From NCBI GenBank assembly GCA_963777285.1, contig CAVZPR010000001.1:620001-684000 (forward strand): 64,000 bases of DNA, in the 5' to 3' direction. Positions within the stretch are counted from its first letter, which is position 1, and every line of letters begins with the position of its first letter. Source of the stretch: JAFARE01 sp963777285 (GTDB lineage Bacteria; Chloroflexota; Dormibacteria; Aeolococcales; Aeolococcaceae). Positions 1 through 9,258 of this stretch are shown here, piece by piece. A model generated the notes under the pieces. That model worked only from the letters and a program-made list of their open reading frames with translations. It searched no databases and was not told where the DNA came from. A program made the position numbers and the translations under genes.

Positions 1-2
1 CG

Positions 3-917
<915 letters not shown>

Positions 918-936
918 GGCCAGCGCGGCGAGCCGC

Positions 937-1953
937 ATGGCGCACGCCGGTGCCGCGAGCGGTCCGCGGGTGGCCGTCGTCGGCGCCACCGGCGCCGCCG
1001 GCGGCACGCTGCTGCGCGTGCTGCACGAGCGCCGGTTTCCGCTCTCGGAGCTACGCGTTCTGGCCAGTGAGCGGAGCGCCGGCAGCGCGGTGCGCTACGC
1101 CGGCGGCGAGCTGATCGTGCGCGCCATCGACGAGGACGCGCTCCACGACGCCGACATCGTCTTCTTCGCCGCGGGGTCATCGACATCGCGCCGGCACGCG
1201 CCGCACGTGGCCGCGGCGGGCGGCGTCGCTGTGGACAAGTCGAGCGCGTTCCGCCTCGACGACGCCGTTCCCCTGGTGGTGCCGGAGGTCAACGCGAGCG
1301 CACTGCAGGCGCACCGCGGGATCGTGGCAAACCCGAACTGCGTCGCCATTCCGCTGAGCGTCACCCTGGCCCCGCTGCAGCACGCGTTCGGCCTGCGCCA
1401 GGTGACGCTGGCGACGTACCAGGCGGCGAGCGGCGCCGGCCGCGACCTGGTGCGCGAGCTCGCCGAGCAGGAGCGCGACGACGCAGAGGGAAAGGTGCCG
1501 CGGGCGAATGTCTATCCGCATGTGCTGCACGGCAACGTCGTGCCGGGTGGCTGGGCGATGCACGGCGACGACACCGAGGAGGAGCTGAAGATCGTCGCCG
1601 AGACGCGGCGGGTCCTCGGCGCGCCGGCGCTGCCCATCAGCGTCACGTCGGTGCGCGTTCCCGTGGCGGTGGGGCACAGCGCCGCGGTGTTCGTCGAGCT
1701 GGAGCAGCCCGTGACCGCGGACCAGGCGCGTGGCGTGCTGCGCGACGCACCCGGCGTTGCGCTGGTGGACGAACCCGGCTCGCAACGCTATCCGACACCG
1801 CGCGCCGCAGCCGGCGGCGACGATGTGCTCGTCGGCCGGGTGCGCCTCGACGCCGGCCGCGACCGCGGCCTGGCGTACTTCTTCAGCGCCGACAACCTGC
1901 GCAAAGGCGCCGCGACCAACGCGGTGCAGATCGCCGAGCTGCTGCTGGGGTGA
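937..1953 (+). CDS. asd: Aspartate-semialdehyde dehydrogenase
   Basis: Reduces aspartyl phosphate to aspartate semialdehyde with NADPH, the branch point to lysine/diaminopimelate, threonine and methionine. The 338-residue length is normal. The N-terminal nucleotide-binding loop GATGAAGG follows the first strand VAVV, and the catalytic cysteine sits in NPNCVAIPLS (about residue 136). ATG at 937 places the Rossmann strand close to the N-terminus. The stop overlaps a GTG at 1950 that is in frame with the next gene, so weak coupling to the glycosylase is possible. Confidence 0.95.
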   Translation: MAHAGAASGPRVAVVGATGAAGGTLLRVLHERRFPLSELRVLASERSAGSAVRYAGGELIVRAIDEDALHDADIVFFAAGSSTSRRHAPHVAAAGGVAVDKSSAFRLDDAVPLVVPEVNASALQAHRGIVANPNCVAIPLSVTLAPLQHAFGLRQVTLATYQAASGAGRDLVRELAEQERDDAEGKVPRANVYPHVLHGNVVPGGWAMHGDDTEEELKIVAETRRVLGAPALPISVTSVRVPVAVGHSAAVFVELEQPVTADQARGVLRDAPGVALVDEPGSQRYPTPRAAAGGDDVLVGRVRLDAGRDRGLAYFFSADNLRKGAATNAVQIAELLLG

Positions 1954-1994
1954 TCCCCGGAGCCGCGCCGCCGCCAGCCCTACAATCCGGCGCG

Positions 1995-2600
1995 ATGCAG
2001 GCCACCACGGACCAGCTGCTGGAGCTGCACGGCCGTGTCCGCGGTTGCGTGGCCTGTCCGCTGCACCTGACGCGCATCCAGGCGGTGCCGGGGTACGGCC
2101 CGGTCACGGCGCGGATCATGGCCGTCGGGGAGGCGCCGGGAGAGACCGAGGACCGCGAGGGCAAGCCGTTCGTCGGCGCCGCGGGACAGCTGCTCACCCG
2201 GCTGCTCGAGGGCGTCGGCCTCAGCCGGCGCGACATCTACATCACCAACGTGATCAAGTGCCGGCCACCCGGCAATCGAGACCCCGAGCAGCCCGAGGTG
2301 GACGCCTGCAGCCACTTCCTGGACGAGCAGGTCGGCATGCTGCGGCCCGCGGTGATCCTGCTGCTGGGCCGCCATGCACTGTCGCGCCTGCTGCCAGGCG
2401 CCGGCAGCATCACCCGCCTGCACGGGGAACGCATCCGCCGCGGGGACCGCGTGTACGTGCCGCTGTACCACCCGGCGGCCGCCCTGTACAACGCCAATCT
2501 CCTCGAGACCCTGCAAGCTGACATGGCGCGCGTGCGGCGCTACCTCGACGATGCAATTGGCCCCGCCGAACCCTCCATGCAGATGGCCCTCTTTGAGTAG
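1995..2600 (+). CDS. Uracil-DNA glycosylase, family 4 (4Fe-4S)
   Basis: Removes uracil from DNA to start base-excision repair. The 201-residue protein has the family-4 signature: Cys18 and Cys21 (CVACPL), motif A GEAPGETEDREGKPFVG, then TNVIKCRPPGNRDP with Cys89, and Cys105. These four cysteines fit the 4Fe-4S cluster of the family. ATG at 1995 is preferred: TACAAT (1981-1986) lies 8 bases upstream, as at other apparently leaderless genes here. A GTG at 1950 overlapping the asd stop (GTGA) would add 15 residues and cannot be excluded. The UdgX gene at 6741 is a separate member of the superfamily. Confidence 0.93.
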   Translation: MQATTDQLLELHGRVRGCVACPLHLTRIQAVPGYGPVTARIMAVGEAPGETEDREGKPFVGAAGQLLTRLLEGVGLSRRDIYITNVIKCRPPGNRDPEQPEVDACSHFLDEQVGMLRPAVILLLGRHALSRLLPGAGSITRLHGERIRRGDRVYVPLYHPAAALYNANLLETLQADMARVRRYLDDAIGPAEPSMQMALFE

Positions 2601-4251
2601 CGACCGCACGCTCCGTATCGTGCCGCTCGGCGGTCTCGGGGAGATCGGCCGCAACATGATGGCCGTCTGCTGCGGCGACGACATCGTGGTCATCGATTCC
2701 GGGCTGATGTTCCCCGAGCAGGAGATGCTGGGCGTCGACCTGGTCATCCCGGACGTGACCTGGCTCGTCGAGCGCAAGGCACAGGTGCGCGGCATCGTGC
2801 TGACGCACGGACACGAGGACCACATCGGTGCACTGCCGTACGTGCTGCCGCGTGTCGACGTGCCGGTGTTCGGCACCGCGCTGACGCTGGGCTTCCTGCG
2901 CAACAAGCTGCGCGATCACCACCTCACGGAGTCGACCGCGCTGCACACGGTGCACGCCGGAGACACGCGGACACTCGGCTGCTTCGACGTCGAGTGGGTG
3001 CACACCACGCATTCGATCCCCGATGCATGCGCGCTGGTGATCCGCACGCCGGTGGGCACGATCGTGCACAGCGGTGACTTCAAGATCGACTCCACGCCGG
3101 TGCAGGGTGAGCCCCCGGACCTGGCCCGGCTCGCCCGTCTCGGCGACGAGGGCGTGCTGCTGCTGCTCAGCGACAGCACCAACGCGGAGCACGACGGCAC
3201 GACGCCCAGCGAACGGTCGGTGGGCGAGGGACTGGCGCCGATCTTCGCACAGGCGCCGGGGCGCATCGTGATGGCCACGTTCGCCTCGAACATCAGCCGT
3301 CTGCAGCAGGCGATCAACGCCGCGCGCGACACCGGCCGCAAGGTGTTCATCGTCGGCCGCTCGATGCTGAAGAACGTGCGCGTGGCCGAGGAGCTCGGCT
3401 ACCTGCAGGCTCCGGCGTCGATCTTCGTGTCACCCAAGGAGCACGAGTCGGTGCCCGACTCGGAGCTGGGGATCCTCTGCACCGGCGCCCAGGGCGAGCC
3501 GCTGTCGGCGCTGACGCGCATCGCCGCGGGCGAGCACCCCATGGTGCGCATGCACGCCGACGACACGGTGATCATCAGCGCCAATCCCATCCCCGGCAAC
3601 GAGGAAGCGGTGCACCGCACCATCAACAACCTCTACCGCCGCGGCGCCCGCGTGTTCAACTCCTCGCGCCACCGCGTGCACGCCTCGGGTCACGCCAGCC
3701 GGGAGGAGCTGAAGCTGCTGCTGACGCTGACGAGGCCACGCTACTTCGTGCCGGTGCACGGCGAGTACCGCCACCTGGCGCTGCACTCGGAGCTGGCCCG
3801 GTCCGTGGGCATCGCCAGCGATCGCGTCGTGGCCATCGACAACGGCACCGTGCTGCAGATCGACGACGACGGCGTCCGGCGCAGCGAGGTGCGTGTGCCG
3901 GCGGGCTACGTCTACGTCGACGGCCTCACCATCGAGGAGGCGGACGACGTGGTCTTCCGCGACCGCCAGCAGCTGGCCAAGGACGGCGTGATCATCGTCG
4001 TGCTGACGGTGGAGCGGTCCGGCGGCACGGTGGTGCAGGGCCCGGAGCTGGTTTCGCGCGGCTTCATCGAGGACGGCGCCGGACGCCTCTTCGACGACGC
4101 GCGCGAGCACATCGTGTCGCTGCAGTCCCGGCTCGCGCCGGAGGCCGACTGGAGCGTCTGGCAGGCGACGATCCACGAGGAGCTGGCGCGCTTCCTCTAC
4201 CGGAGGACCCGGCGCCGGCCGCTGATCCTGCCGCTGGTCACGGAGGTCTGA
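2593..4251 (+). CDS. rnj: Ribonuclease J (metallo-beta-lactamase / beta-CASP RNase)
   Basis: Endo- and 5'-3' exoribonuclease of mRNA decay and rRNA processing. The protein begins with RIVPLGGLGEIGRNM and has the metal motif THGHEDH, the later metal residues around VHSGDFKID, the beta-CASP motif region and ASGHASREE, followed by the C-terminal domain. The best start is TTG at 2593, which overlaps the end of the upstream glycosylase gene by 8 bases and gives 552 residues, the family's usual size. An in-frame ATG at 2551 would add 14 unconserved residues. With PNPase and RNase Y also present, the window encodes a Firmicutes-like RNA-decay set. Confidence 0.95.
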   Translation: MSSDRTLRIVPLGGLGEIGRNMMAVCCGDDIVVIDSGLMFPEQEMLGVDLVIPDVTWLVERKAQVRGIVLTHGHEDHIGALPYVLPRVDVPVFGTALTLGFLRNKLRDHHLTESTALHTVHAGDTRTLGCFDVEWVHTTHSIPDACALVIRTPVGTIVHSGDFKIDSTPVQGEPPDLARLARLGDEGVLLLLSDSTNAEHDGTTPSERSVGEGLAPIFAQAPGRIVMATFASNISRLQQAINAARDTGRKVFIVGRSMLKNVRVAEELGYLQAPASIFVSPKEHESVPDSELGILCTGAQGEPLSALTRIAAGEHPMVRMHADDTVIISANPIPGNEEAVHRTINNLYRRGARVFNSSRHRVHASGHASREELKLLLTLTRPRYFVPVHGEYRHLALHSELARSVGIASDRVVAIDNGTVLQIDDDGVRRSEVRVPAGYVYVDGLTIEEADDVVFRDRQQLAKDGVIIVVLTVERSGGTVVQGPELVSRGFIEDGAGRLFDDAREHIVSLQSRLAPEADWSVWQATIHEELARFLYRRTRRRPLILPLVTEV

Positions 4252-4334
4252 AGCCCGGCGCGAACGGGGGTTTGCTGATACGATCGCCGCGATCTCACAG
4301 GCGTTTCCGCCAACGTCGACGCAGGGTTTCACGC

Positions 4335-6635
4335 ATGGCTCGTAGCGCATCCTCGCGGCGCCCCCCCGCGCGGCGCCGACCCGCTTCGCGCGGCCGCGCC
4401 ACGACCGCGCGTGGACGCGCCTCCAAAGCACCGAGGGCGCCGCTGCTCAGCCTGGACCTGCAGCGCGAGCTGATCGGCGTGGGGGCGATCGGCCTGGGGC
4501 TGGTGGTGGGGGCGGTGCTCCTACTCCCGGGGACAGGCTCGGTGGCACGCCCGGTGCACGACGCGCTCTACGCGTTCTTCGGGGTGGGCGCCTGGCTGGC
4601 CGTCGGCGGGCTCGTGGTCACCGGGATCCGCCTCTGCGCCAGCCACGCGTGGCGCGCCGGCGAGGTCGCGGCGGCGGGGTGCGTGCTCACCGTGCTGGCG
4701 GTCCTCGGCCTCGTGGGCTTGGCGGCTCCAGGTTCAGCGGGGGACCTCGGCCGCTGGCTCGGGCCCGGCATCGCCCGCGGTCTCGGCGGAGCGGGCGCGG
4801 CCGCGGCGCTGGTGGTGGTCGCGGTGTTGGGCCTGGTCCTGGCCACCGACCTGCGCACCGGGCCGCTGGTGGCGGCGGCGGCCGGGTGGCTGCACCGCAT
4901 GCGCGAATCCCCGGCACCCGAGACACGCCGGCCGCAGCGCTTCACCGCGACCGGTGGTGGCGTGGCGGAGCTCGCGGGTACGCCCGTCCCGTTGCCGTTC
5001 CAGGCACCGCTCGACAGCCAGGCGCCCGACGCGTTCTTCCCCGACCTCGACACCCCGCCCGTTGCGCCGAAGGAGCCTGCCGACGGCGAGGACGCGGGCT
5101 TCCACCGCGAGTTCGAGGGCATCCCGGCGCCGCCGCCACTGGGCCCGGTGCCCGAGGTGACCGCTGCGCATGCGGCGGAGGACGCCGCGACCGACGAGCC
5201 CGAGAAGGTGTGGCTGCTTCCCAGCGCCGACCTGCTCGACACCATCACCGGCAAGCGCGAGCGCCTCCAGGCCGAGGTGCGCGCCACCGGCGAGAAGATC
5301 GTCGCGACCCTGGCCTCCTTCGGCATCGAGACGCGGATCGTCGGCGCCAACAGCGGCCCCACCGTGACGCAGTACGAGCTGCAGCCGGCGGTCGGCGTCC
5401 CGGTGCGCAAGATCCTCGGCTATCAAACGGACCTCGCCCTCGCTCTGGCCGCCCCGATCCGCATCCAGCCGTTCATCCCGGGCAAGTCCGCGATCGGCGT
5501 CGAAGTGCCCAACAAGGCCGCGCAGCTGGTGAGCCTCAAGGAGATCGTCGAGTCGCAGCCCTTCAACGACTCGCACAAGCGGCTGAGCGTCGCGCTCGGC
5601 GCGGACGTGAGCGGACATCCTGTGGTCGGCGATCTCACGCGCATGCCGCACCTGCTCATCGCGGGCGCGACCGGAAGCGGCAAGTCGGTGTCGATCAACG
5701 CGCTGCTCGGCGGGTTCCTGCTGCAGGCAACGCCGGCGCAGCTGAAGATGATCCTGATCGACCCCAAGCGCGTGGAGCTGTCCAACTTCGCAGACCTGCC
5801 CCACCTGCTGGTGCCGGTGGTGGTAGAGCCCGAGGCCGCCGTGGCATCGCTGCGCTGGGCGGTACGCGAGATGGAGGAGCGGTACAAGCTCTTCGCCACG
5901 CACGGGGCGCGCAACATCGCCGTCTTCAACGAGCGCTCGGCGAGCCTCGGCCTGGCGGCGCTGCCGTACATCGTGATCGTGATCGACGAGCTCGCCGACC
6001 TGATGATGGTCGCGGCGGGGGAGATCGAGGACCTCATCTGCCGCGTCGCGCAGCTGGCGCGCGCCGTCGGCATACATCTCATCGTGGCGACGCAGCGCCC
6101 GTCGGCGGACATCATCACCGGGCTGATCAAGGCGAACATCCCCAGCCGCGTCGCGTTCGCCGTGTCCAGTGGCGTCGACTCGCGCGTGATCCTCGACGAG
6201 ATGGGCGCGGAAAAGCTGCTGGGCCGTGGCGACATGCTCTACCTGCCGATCGACGAGGGCAAGCCGCGCCGCCTGCAGGGCGCGTACGTCAGCGATCGCG
6301 AGCTCGATTCGCTTATCGCGCACTGGAAGGCGCAGGGATTGCCCGAGTACCAGGAGGAGATCTTCACCGTCGAGGCAACGGTGTCGTGGGCGCGCGACGC
6401 GATGAAGCGCGATTCGCTCTTCGCCAAGGCGGCGCACACCGTCGCCGCCGAGGGACGCGCCGCCGCATCCCTGCTGCAGCGCAAGCTCAACGTCGGCTAC
6501 ACGCGCGCCGCGCGCCTCATCGACCAGCTCGCCGAGCACGGTGTCGTCGGTCCGTACGAGGGCAGCAAATCGCGCGAGGTGCGGATGGACGTGTTCCAGG
6601 TGGACGAGCTGCTCGAGTCGCTGGGCGAGGAGTAG
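4335..6635 (+). CDS. ftsK: DNA translocase FtsK/SpoIIIE
   Basis: Septum-anchored hexameric ATPase that pumps chromosomal DNA during division. The N-terminus is very basic (Ala/Arg-rich, first 40 residues), followed by about four hydrophobic segments (residues 45-175), an acidic/proline-rich linker, and the motor domain with Walker A GATGSGKS (about residue 445) and Walker B IVIVIDELADL (about 545). The last 65 residues (LLQRKLNVGYTRAARLIDQL) form the gamma winged helix that reads KOPS/SRS-like polar sequences. ATG 4335 is chosen over an upstream TTG at 4272 because the basic cytoplasmic tail starts there. Length is 766 residues. Confidence 0.96.
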   Translation: MARSASSRRPPARRRPASRGRATTARGRASKAPRAPLLSLDLQRELIGVGAIGLGLVVGAVLLLPGTGSVARPVHDALYAFFGVGAWLAVGGLVVTGIRLCASHAWRAGEVAAAGCVLTVLAVLGLVGLAAPGSAGDLGRWLGPGIARGLGGAGAAAALVVVAVLGLVLATDLRTGPLVAAAAGWLHRMRESPAPETRRPQRFTATGGGVAELAGTPVPLPFQAPLDSQAPDAFFPDLDTPPVAPKEPADGEDAGFHREFEGIPAPPPLGPVPEVTAAHAAEDAATDEPEKVWLLPSADLLDTITGKRERLQAEVRATGEKIVATLASFGIETRIVGANSGPTVTQYELQPAVGVPVRKILGYQTDLALALAAPIRIQPFIPGKSAIGVEVPNKAAQLVSLKEIVESQPFNDSHKRLSVALGADVSGHPVVGDLTRMPHLLIAGATGSGKSVSINALLGGFLLQATPAQLKMILIDPKRVELSNFADLPHLLVPVVVEPEAAVASLRWAVREMEERYKLFATHGARNIAVFNERSASLGLAALPYIVIVIDELADLMMVAAGEIEDLICRVAQLARAVGIHLIVATQRPSADIITGLIKANIPSRVAFAVSSGVDSRVILDEMGAEKLLGRGDMLYLPIDEGKPRRLQGAYVSDRELDSLIAHWKAQGLPEYQEEIFTVEATVSWARDAMKRDSLFAKAAHTVAAEGRAAASLLQRKLNVGYTRAARLIDQLAEHGVVGPYEGSKSREVRMDVFQVDELLESLGEE

Positions 6636-6740
6636 CCGGCGGCGCGGGATCGCGGCGCCGTGCGCCACGTGGGGGCGGAGCAGCAGCGCAGCGGGAACCG
6701 CCGGCCGCCCCGGCCGGTACGGCAGCCGATACTGGTCGGC

Positions 6741-7379
6741 ATGCCGGCTCGCGAGCGGTTTCGCGGCGCAGCACGGTTCGTTCCGCCTGACGCCGGGCTG
6801 GACACGATGCGGGCGGCGGCGCAGTCGTGCGAGGGCTGCGACCTCTATCGCAATGCGACGCAGGCCGTGTTCGGCGAGGGCGAGGCACGTGCTGTCGTGA
6901 TGCTCGTGGGGGAGCAGCCCGGTGACCGCGAGGACGTCGAGGGCCACCCGTTCGTCGGGCCGGCCGGCCGGCTCCTCGACGCGGCCCTGCTCGAGGCGCG
7001 CATCGACCGGCGCGCCGTGTACATCACCAACGCGGTGAAGCACTTCAAATGGGAGCCACGAGGCAAGCGGCGCATCCACAAGAAGCCGAGCGCCGGTGAG
7101 GTCGACGCGTGCAGGCCCTGGCTCGAAGCGGAGATCGCCGCCGTCGATCCGCGGATCGTCGTGTGCCTGGGCGCCACAGCCGCCCAGGCGCTGCTCGGTT
7201 CGGGCTTCCGTGTGTCGCGTCAGCGTGGGCAGCTGCTCGCGCGGCCGGATGGACGGCGAATCCTGGCCACGGTCCATCCCTCGTCGATCCTGCGCGCACC
7301 GGACGACGCGGCGCGGCAGCTGGCCCGTGCCGAGTTCGTCGATGACCTCGCCGTCGTCGCCGCGACGCTGCACGGCTGA
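6741..7379 (+). CDS. udgX: UdgX-type uracil-DNA glycosylase
   Basis: Member of the uracil-DNA glycosylase superfamily with the UdgX hallmarks: motif A is GEQPGDREDVEGHPFVG (Gln where family 4 has Ala), and the diagnostic insertion GKRRIH is present with His113. In characterised UdgX that His forms a covalent bond to the abasic site after uracil removal. Cys30, Cys33 and Cys124 are consistent with an iron-sulfur site, and the C-terminal motif is TVHPSSILR. The 212-residue length matches mycobacterial UdgX. ATG 6741 is preferred because GATACT (6728-6733) ends 7 bases upstream. Function is assigned from family knowledge, not from data on this protein. Confidence 0.9.
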   Translation: MPARERFRGAARFVPPDAGLDTMRAAAQSCEGCDLYRNATQAVFGEGEARAVVMLVGEQPGDREDVEGHPFVGPAGRLLDAALLEARIDRRAVYITNAVKHFKWEPRGKRRIHKKPSAGEVDACRPWLEAEIAAVDPRIVVCLGATAAQALLGSGFRVSRQRGQLLARPDGRRILATVHPSSILRAPDDAARQLARAEFVDDLAVVAATLHG

Positions 7380-7402
7380 GCCGGGTATTCTCAGCCGGAT
7401 CC

Positions 7403-7894
7403 ATGGCCCAGGACCACTCCTTCGACGTCGTCAGCGACTTCGACCGCCAGGAGTTGGTCAACGCCGTGGACCAGGCTCGGCGCGAGATCACCACGCGGTA
7501 CGACTTCAAGGGCGTGCCGGTGCAGATCGAGCTGGACGCCGCGACGATCACCGTGACGTCTGCAAGCGACGGGCAGCTCAAGTCGATCCTGGACGTGCTG
7601 CAGAGCAAGGTGCACCGTCGCGGCATCGACCTCAAGGTCCTCGACGCGCAGAAGCCGGAGCCGGCGGCGAAGGGCAACGTGCGCCAGGTGATCAAGCTGC
7701 GCAAGGGAATCGACGAGGAGCTGGCGCGCAGCCTGACCAAGCGCGTGCGCGCGGTGCATCCCAAGGCGCAGGTGCGCACCCAGGGTGATCAGCTCCGCGT
7801 CAGCGCCCGGGACAAGGACGAGCTTCAGGCTGTGATTCAGCAGCTGAAGGAGCTCGACCTCGAGGTGCCCCTGCAGTTCACCAACTATCGGTGA
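7403..7894 (+). CDS. yajQ: YajQ family nucleotide-binding protein
   Basis: Small cytoplasmic protein of the YajQ/UPF0234 family; some members bind cyclic di-GMP and act as transcriptional co-effectors. The first residues (HSFDVVSDFDRQELVNAVDQ) and the segment TTRYDFKG are signature stretches. Length 163 is the family norm. The stop of this gene (7892-7894) is followed directly by pgsA, whose probable ATG lies 53 bases further. Binding of c-di-GMP here is not shown by the sequence. Confidence 0.93.
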   Translation: MAQDHSFDVVSDFDRQELVNAVDQARREITTRYDFKGVPVQIELDAATITVTSASDGQLKSILDVLQSKVHRRGIDLKVLDAQKPEPAAKGNVRQVIKLRKGIDEELARSLTKRVRAVHPKAQVRTQGDQLRVSARDKDELQAVIQQLKELDLEVPLQFTNYR

Positions 7895-7947
7895 GCCGGC
7901 CCGCGAAGGTCGCCACGGCACGTAGAAAAGCTGTTTGGGGCGCCGGC

Positions 7948-8487
7948 ATGACGCGGCACCTCACGCTTCCCAACCAGCTCACCATCCTCCGCCTGCTGCT
8001 GGTGCCGGTGATCGGCTACACGCTGAGCGCGTCGTGGGCGTACCACGACCAGGTGAGCGTGGCGGTCTACGCGTCCGCGGCCGCCACCGACACGCTCGAC
8101 GGCCGCATCGCGCGCAGCCGCCAGCTCGTCAGCGAGCTGGGCAAGTTCCTCGATCCGCTGGCGGACAAGATCCTCGTCGTCACGGTGCTGGCCATACTGC
8201 TCGGCGAAAATCTGGTTCCGTTCTGGGTGGTCGTGGTGATCTTCGCCCGTGAGTTCGTGATCACGGGCATCAGGTTCGTTGCCGCCGGCCAGGGCGTGGT
8301 GGTGGGATCAACCCCGTGGGGCAAGTCGAAGACCGTGACGCAGAACTTCATGATCGCGTTGCTCATGCTGCAGCCGGCGTACCCGGCGCTCAAGCCGGTT
8401 GCGTTCGGTTTCACCCTGCTCGCGGTGGTGGCCACCGTGGCGAGTGGGCTCGACTATCTCTGGCGCTACCGCCGCTTCGTGATCTGA
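7948..8487 (+). CDS. pgsA: CDP-diacylglycerol--glycerol-3-phosphate 3-phosphatidyltransferase
   Basis: Membrane enzyme that makes phosphatidylglycerophosphate, the committed step to phosphatidylglycerol and cardiolipin. It starts with the family's opening LPNQLTILRLLLVPV, and the CDP-alcohol phosphotransferase motif D-x2-D-G-x2-A-R-x8-G-x3-D-x3-D is complete (DTLDGRIAR through DPLADKIL). About five hydrophobic helices follow. ATG 7948 is chosen because it starts immediately before the conserved N-terminus; a GTG at 7891 overlapping the yajQ stop would add 19 unconserved residues. 179 residues. Confidence 0.93.
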   Translation: MTRHLTLPNQLTILRLLLVPVIGYTLSASWAYHDQVSVAVYASAAATDTLDGRIARSRQLVSELGKFLDPLADKILVVTVLAILLGENLVPFWVVVVIFAREFVITGIRFVAAGQGVVVGSTPWGKSKTVTQNFMIALLMLQPAYPALKPVAFGFTLLAVVATVASGLDYLWRYRRFVI

Positions 8488-8490
8488 CGA

Positions 8491-9003
8491 ATGCGGCCGA
8501 TCAGCGCGCCGATGCTGGCTGAGGATTTTCCAGATGCGGCCGTTCTTGGCCAGAACCTGCGCGAGGCGGGATGGACCATCGCCGTGGCCGAGTCCTGCAC
8601 GGGCGGGCTGCTCGGCGCCGTCCTGACGGCGGTGCCCGGTGCCTCCGACTACGTGCGCGGCGGCGTCATCGCCTACGCGGACGACGTCAAGCAAGAGCTG
8701 GTCGGCGTCGACCAGGAGATCCTGGCCGGCGCCGGCGCCGTCAGCGAACCGGTGAGCGCGCAGATGGCCGAGGGCGCACGCCGCCGCCTGCAGGCGGACG
8801 TGGGGGTTGGGATCACCGGTGTCGCGGGCCCCGGGCAGCCCGGGGAAGCCAAGCCGGCGGGGCTCGTGTTCGTGGCGGTTGCCTCGCCCGTGGGTCTCGA
8901 GGTGAGCCGGCTGCAGGGCGATGCGGGCCGCGAAACCAACCGCGCCGCCGCGGTTCGCGAGGCGCTCCGTGTTTGCATCGCGCACACCGGCCGGCGACCA
9001 TGA
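8491..9003 (+). CDS. pncC: CinA C-terminal domain protein (nicotinamide-nucleotide amidase, PncC type)
   Basis: Stand-alone CinA C-terminal domain; family members deamidate nicotinamide mononucleotide in NAD salvage. Motifs seen: AVAESCTGGLLGA near residue 30, then GGVIAYADDVKQELVGV and GITGVAGPG. It lacks the N-terminal molybdopterin-binding-like domain of full CinA, and 170 residues is the size of a PncC-only protein. It begins 3 bases after pgsA and precedes recA, a cinA-recA neighbourhood found in many bacteria. Confidence 0.92.
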   Translation: MRPISAPMLAEDFPDAAVLGQNLREAGWTIAVAESCTGGLLGAVLTAVPGASDYVRGGVIAYADDVKQELVGVDQEILAGAGAVSEPVSAQMAEGARRRLQADVGVGITGVAGPGQPGEAKPAGLVFVAVASPVGLEVSRLQGDAGRETNRAAAVREALRVCIAHTGRRP

Positions 9004-9026
9004 CGGCCCCGATGTGCCGCAACCCG

Positions 9027-9065
9027 TTGTCAGTCCCGCCCGCATCGTATACAGTACATATGTTC
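9027..9065 (+). promoter_or_regulatory. Distal recA promoter with LexA (SOS) box
   Basis: TTGTCA (9027-9032), a 17-base spacer and TACAGT (9050-9055) form a plausible sigma-70 promoter. GTACATATGTTC (9054-9065) overlaps the -10 and matches the GAAC-N4-GTTC LexA operator of Gram-positive type with one mismatch in the left half. The lexA promoter in this window has the same TACAGT -10. Transcripts from here would have a leader of about 195 bases before recA. Operator assignment is inferred from sequence only. Confidence 0.6.
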
Positions 9066-9168
9066 GCCCCCGGACGAGCCCGGATTGCCCCGCCCGCAGC
9101 GGCGCGTCACCCTCGCAGCAGCTTCGCAGCAGTGCGCGACGTCACCACGTCGCCGTTGGAGTACGGTC

Positions 9169-9197
9169 TTGACAAACACACTAGACAGTCGTACCAT
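9169..9197 (+). promoter_or_regulatory. Proximal recA promoter
   Basis: A consensus -35 TTGACA (9169-9174) is separated by 17 bases from TACCAT (9192-9197), 61 bases before the recA GTG. I see no LexA box on it, so it could supply constitutive recA expression alongside the distal SOS-type promoter. Confidence 0.6.
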
Positions 9198-9258
9198 CGA
9201 GCCCGTCGTGGATGTGATCGGCAGGCGCTCGACGCCGTCCAAAGAGAGGAGCGAGCCT

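Noticed and set aside
4734..7373. An 879-residue minus-strand open frame opposite ftsK and udgX
   Set aside because: Composition is His/Arg/Gly-rich with no domain, and the plus strand carries two clear enzymes.
9085..9258. N-terminal extension of RecA in the same open frame
   Set aside because: The added residues are not RecA-like, the region holds two promoters, and GTG 9259 has a good ribosome-binding site.
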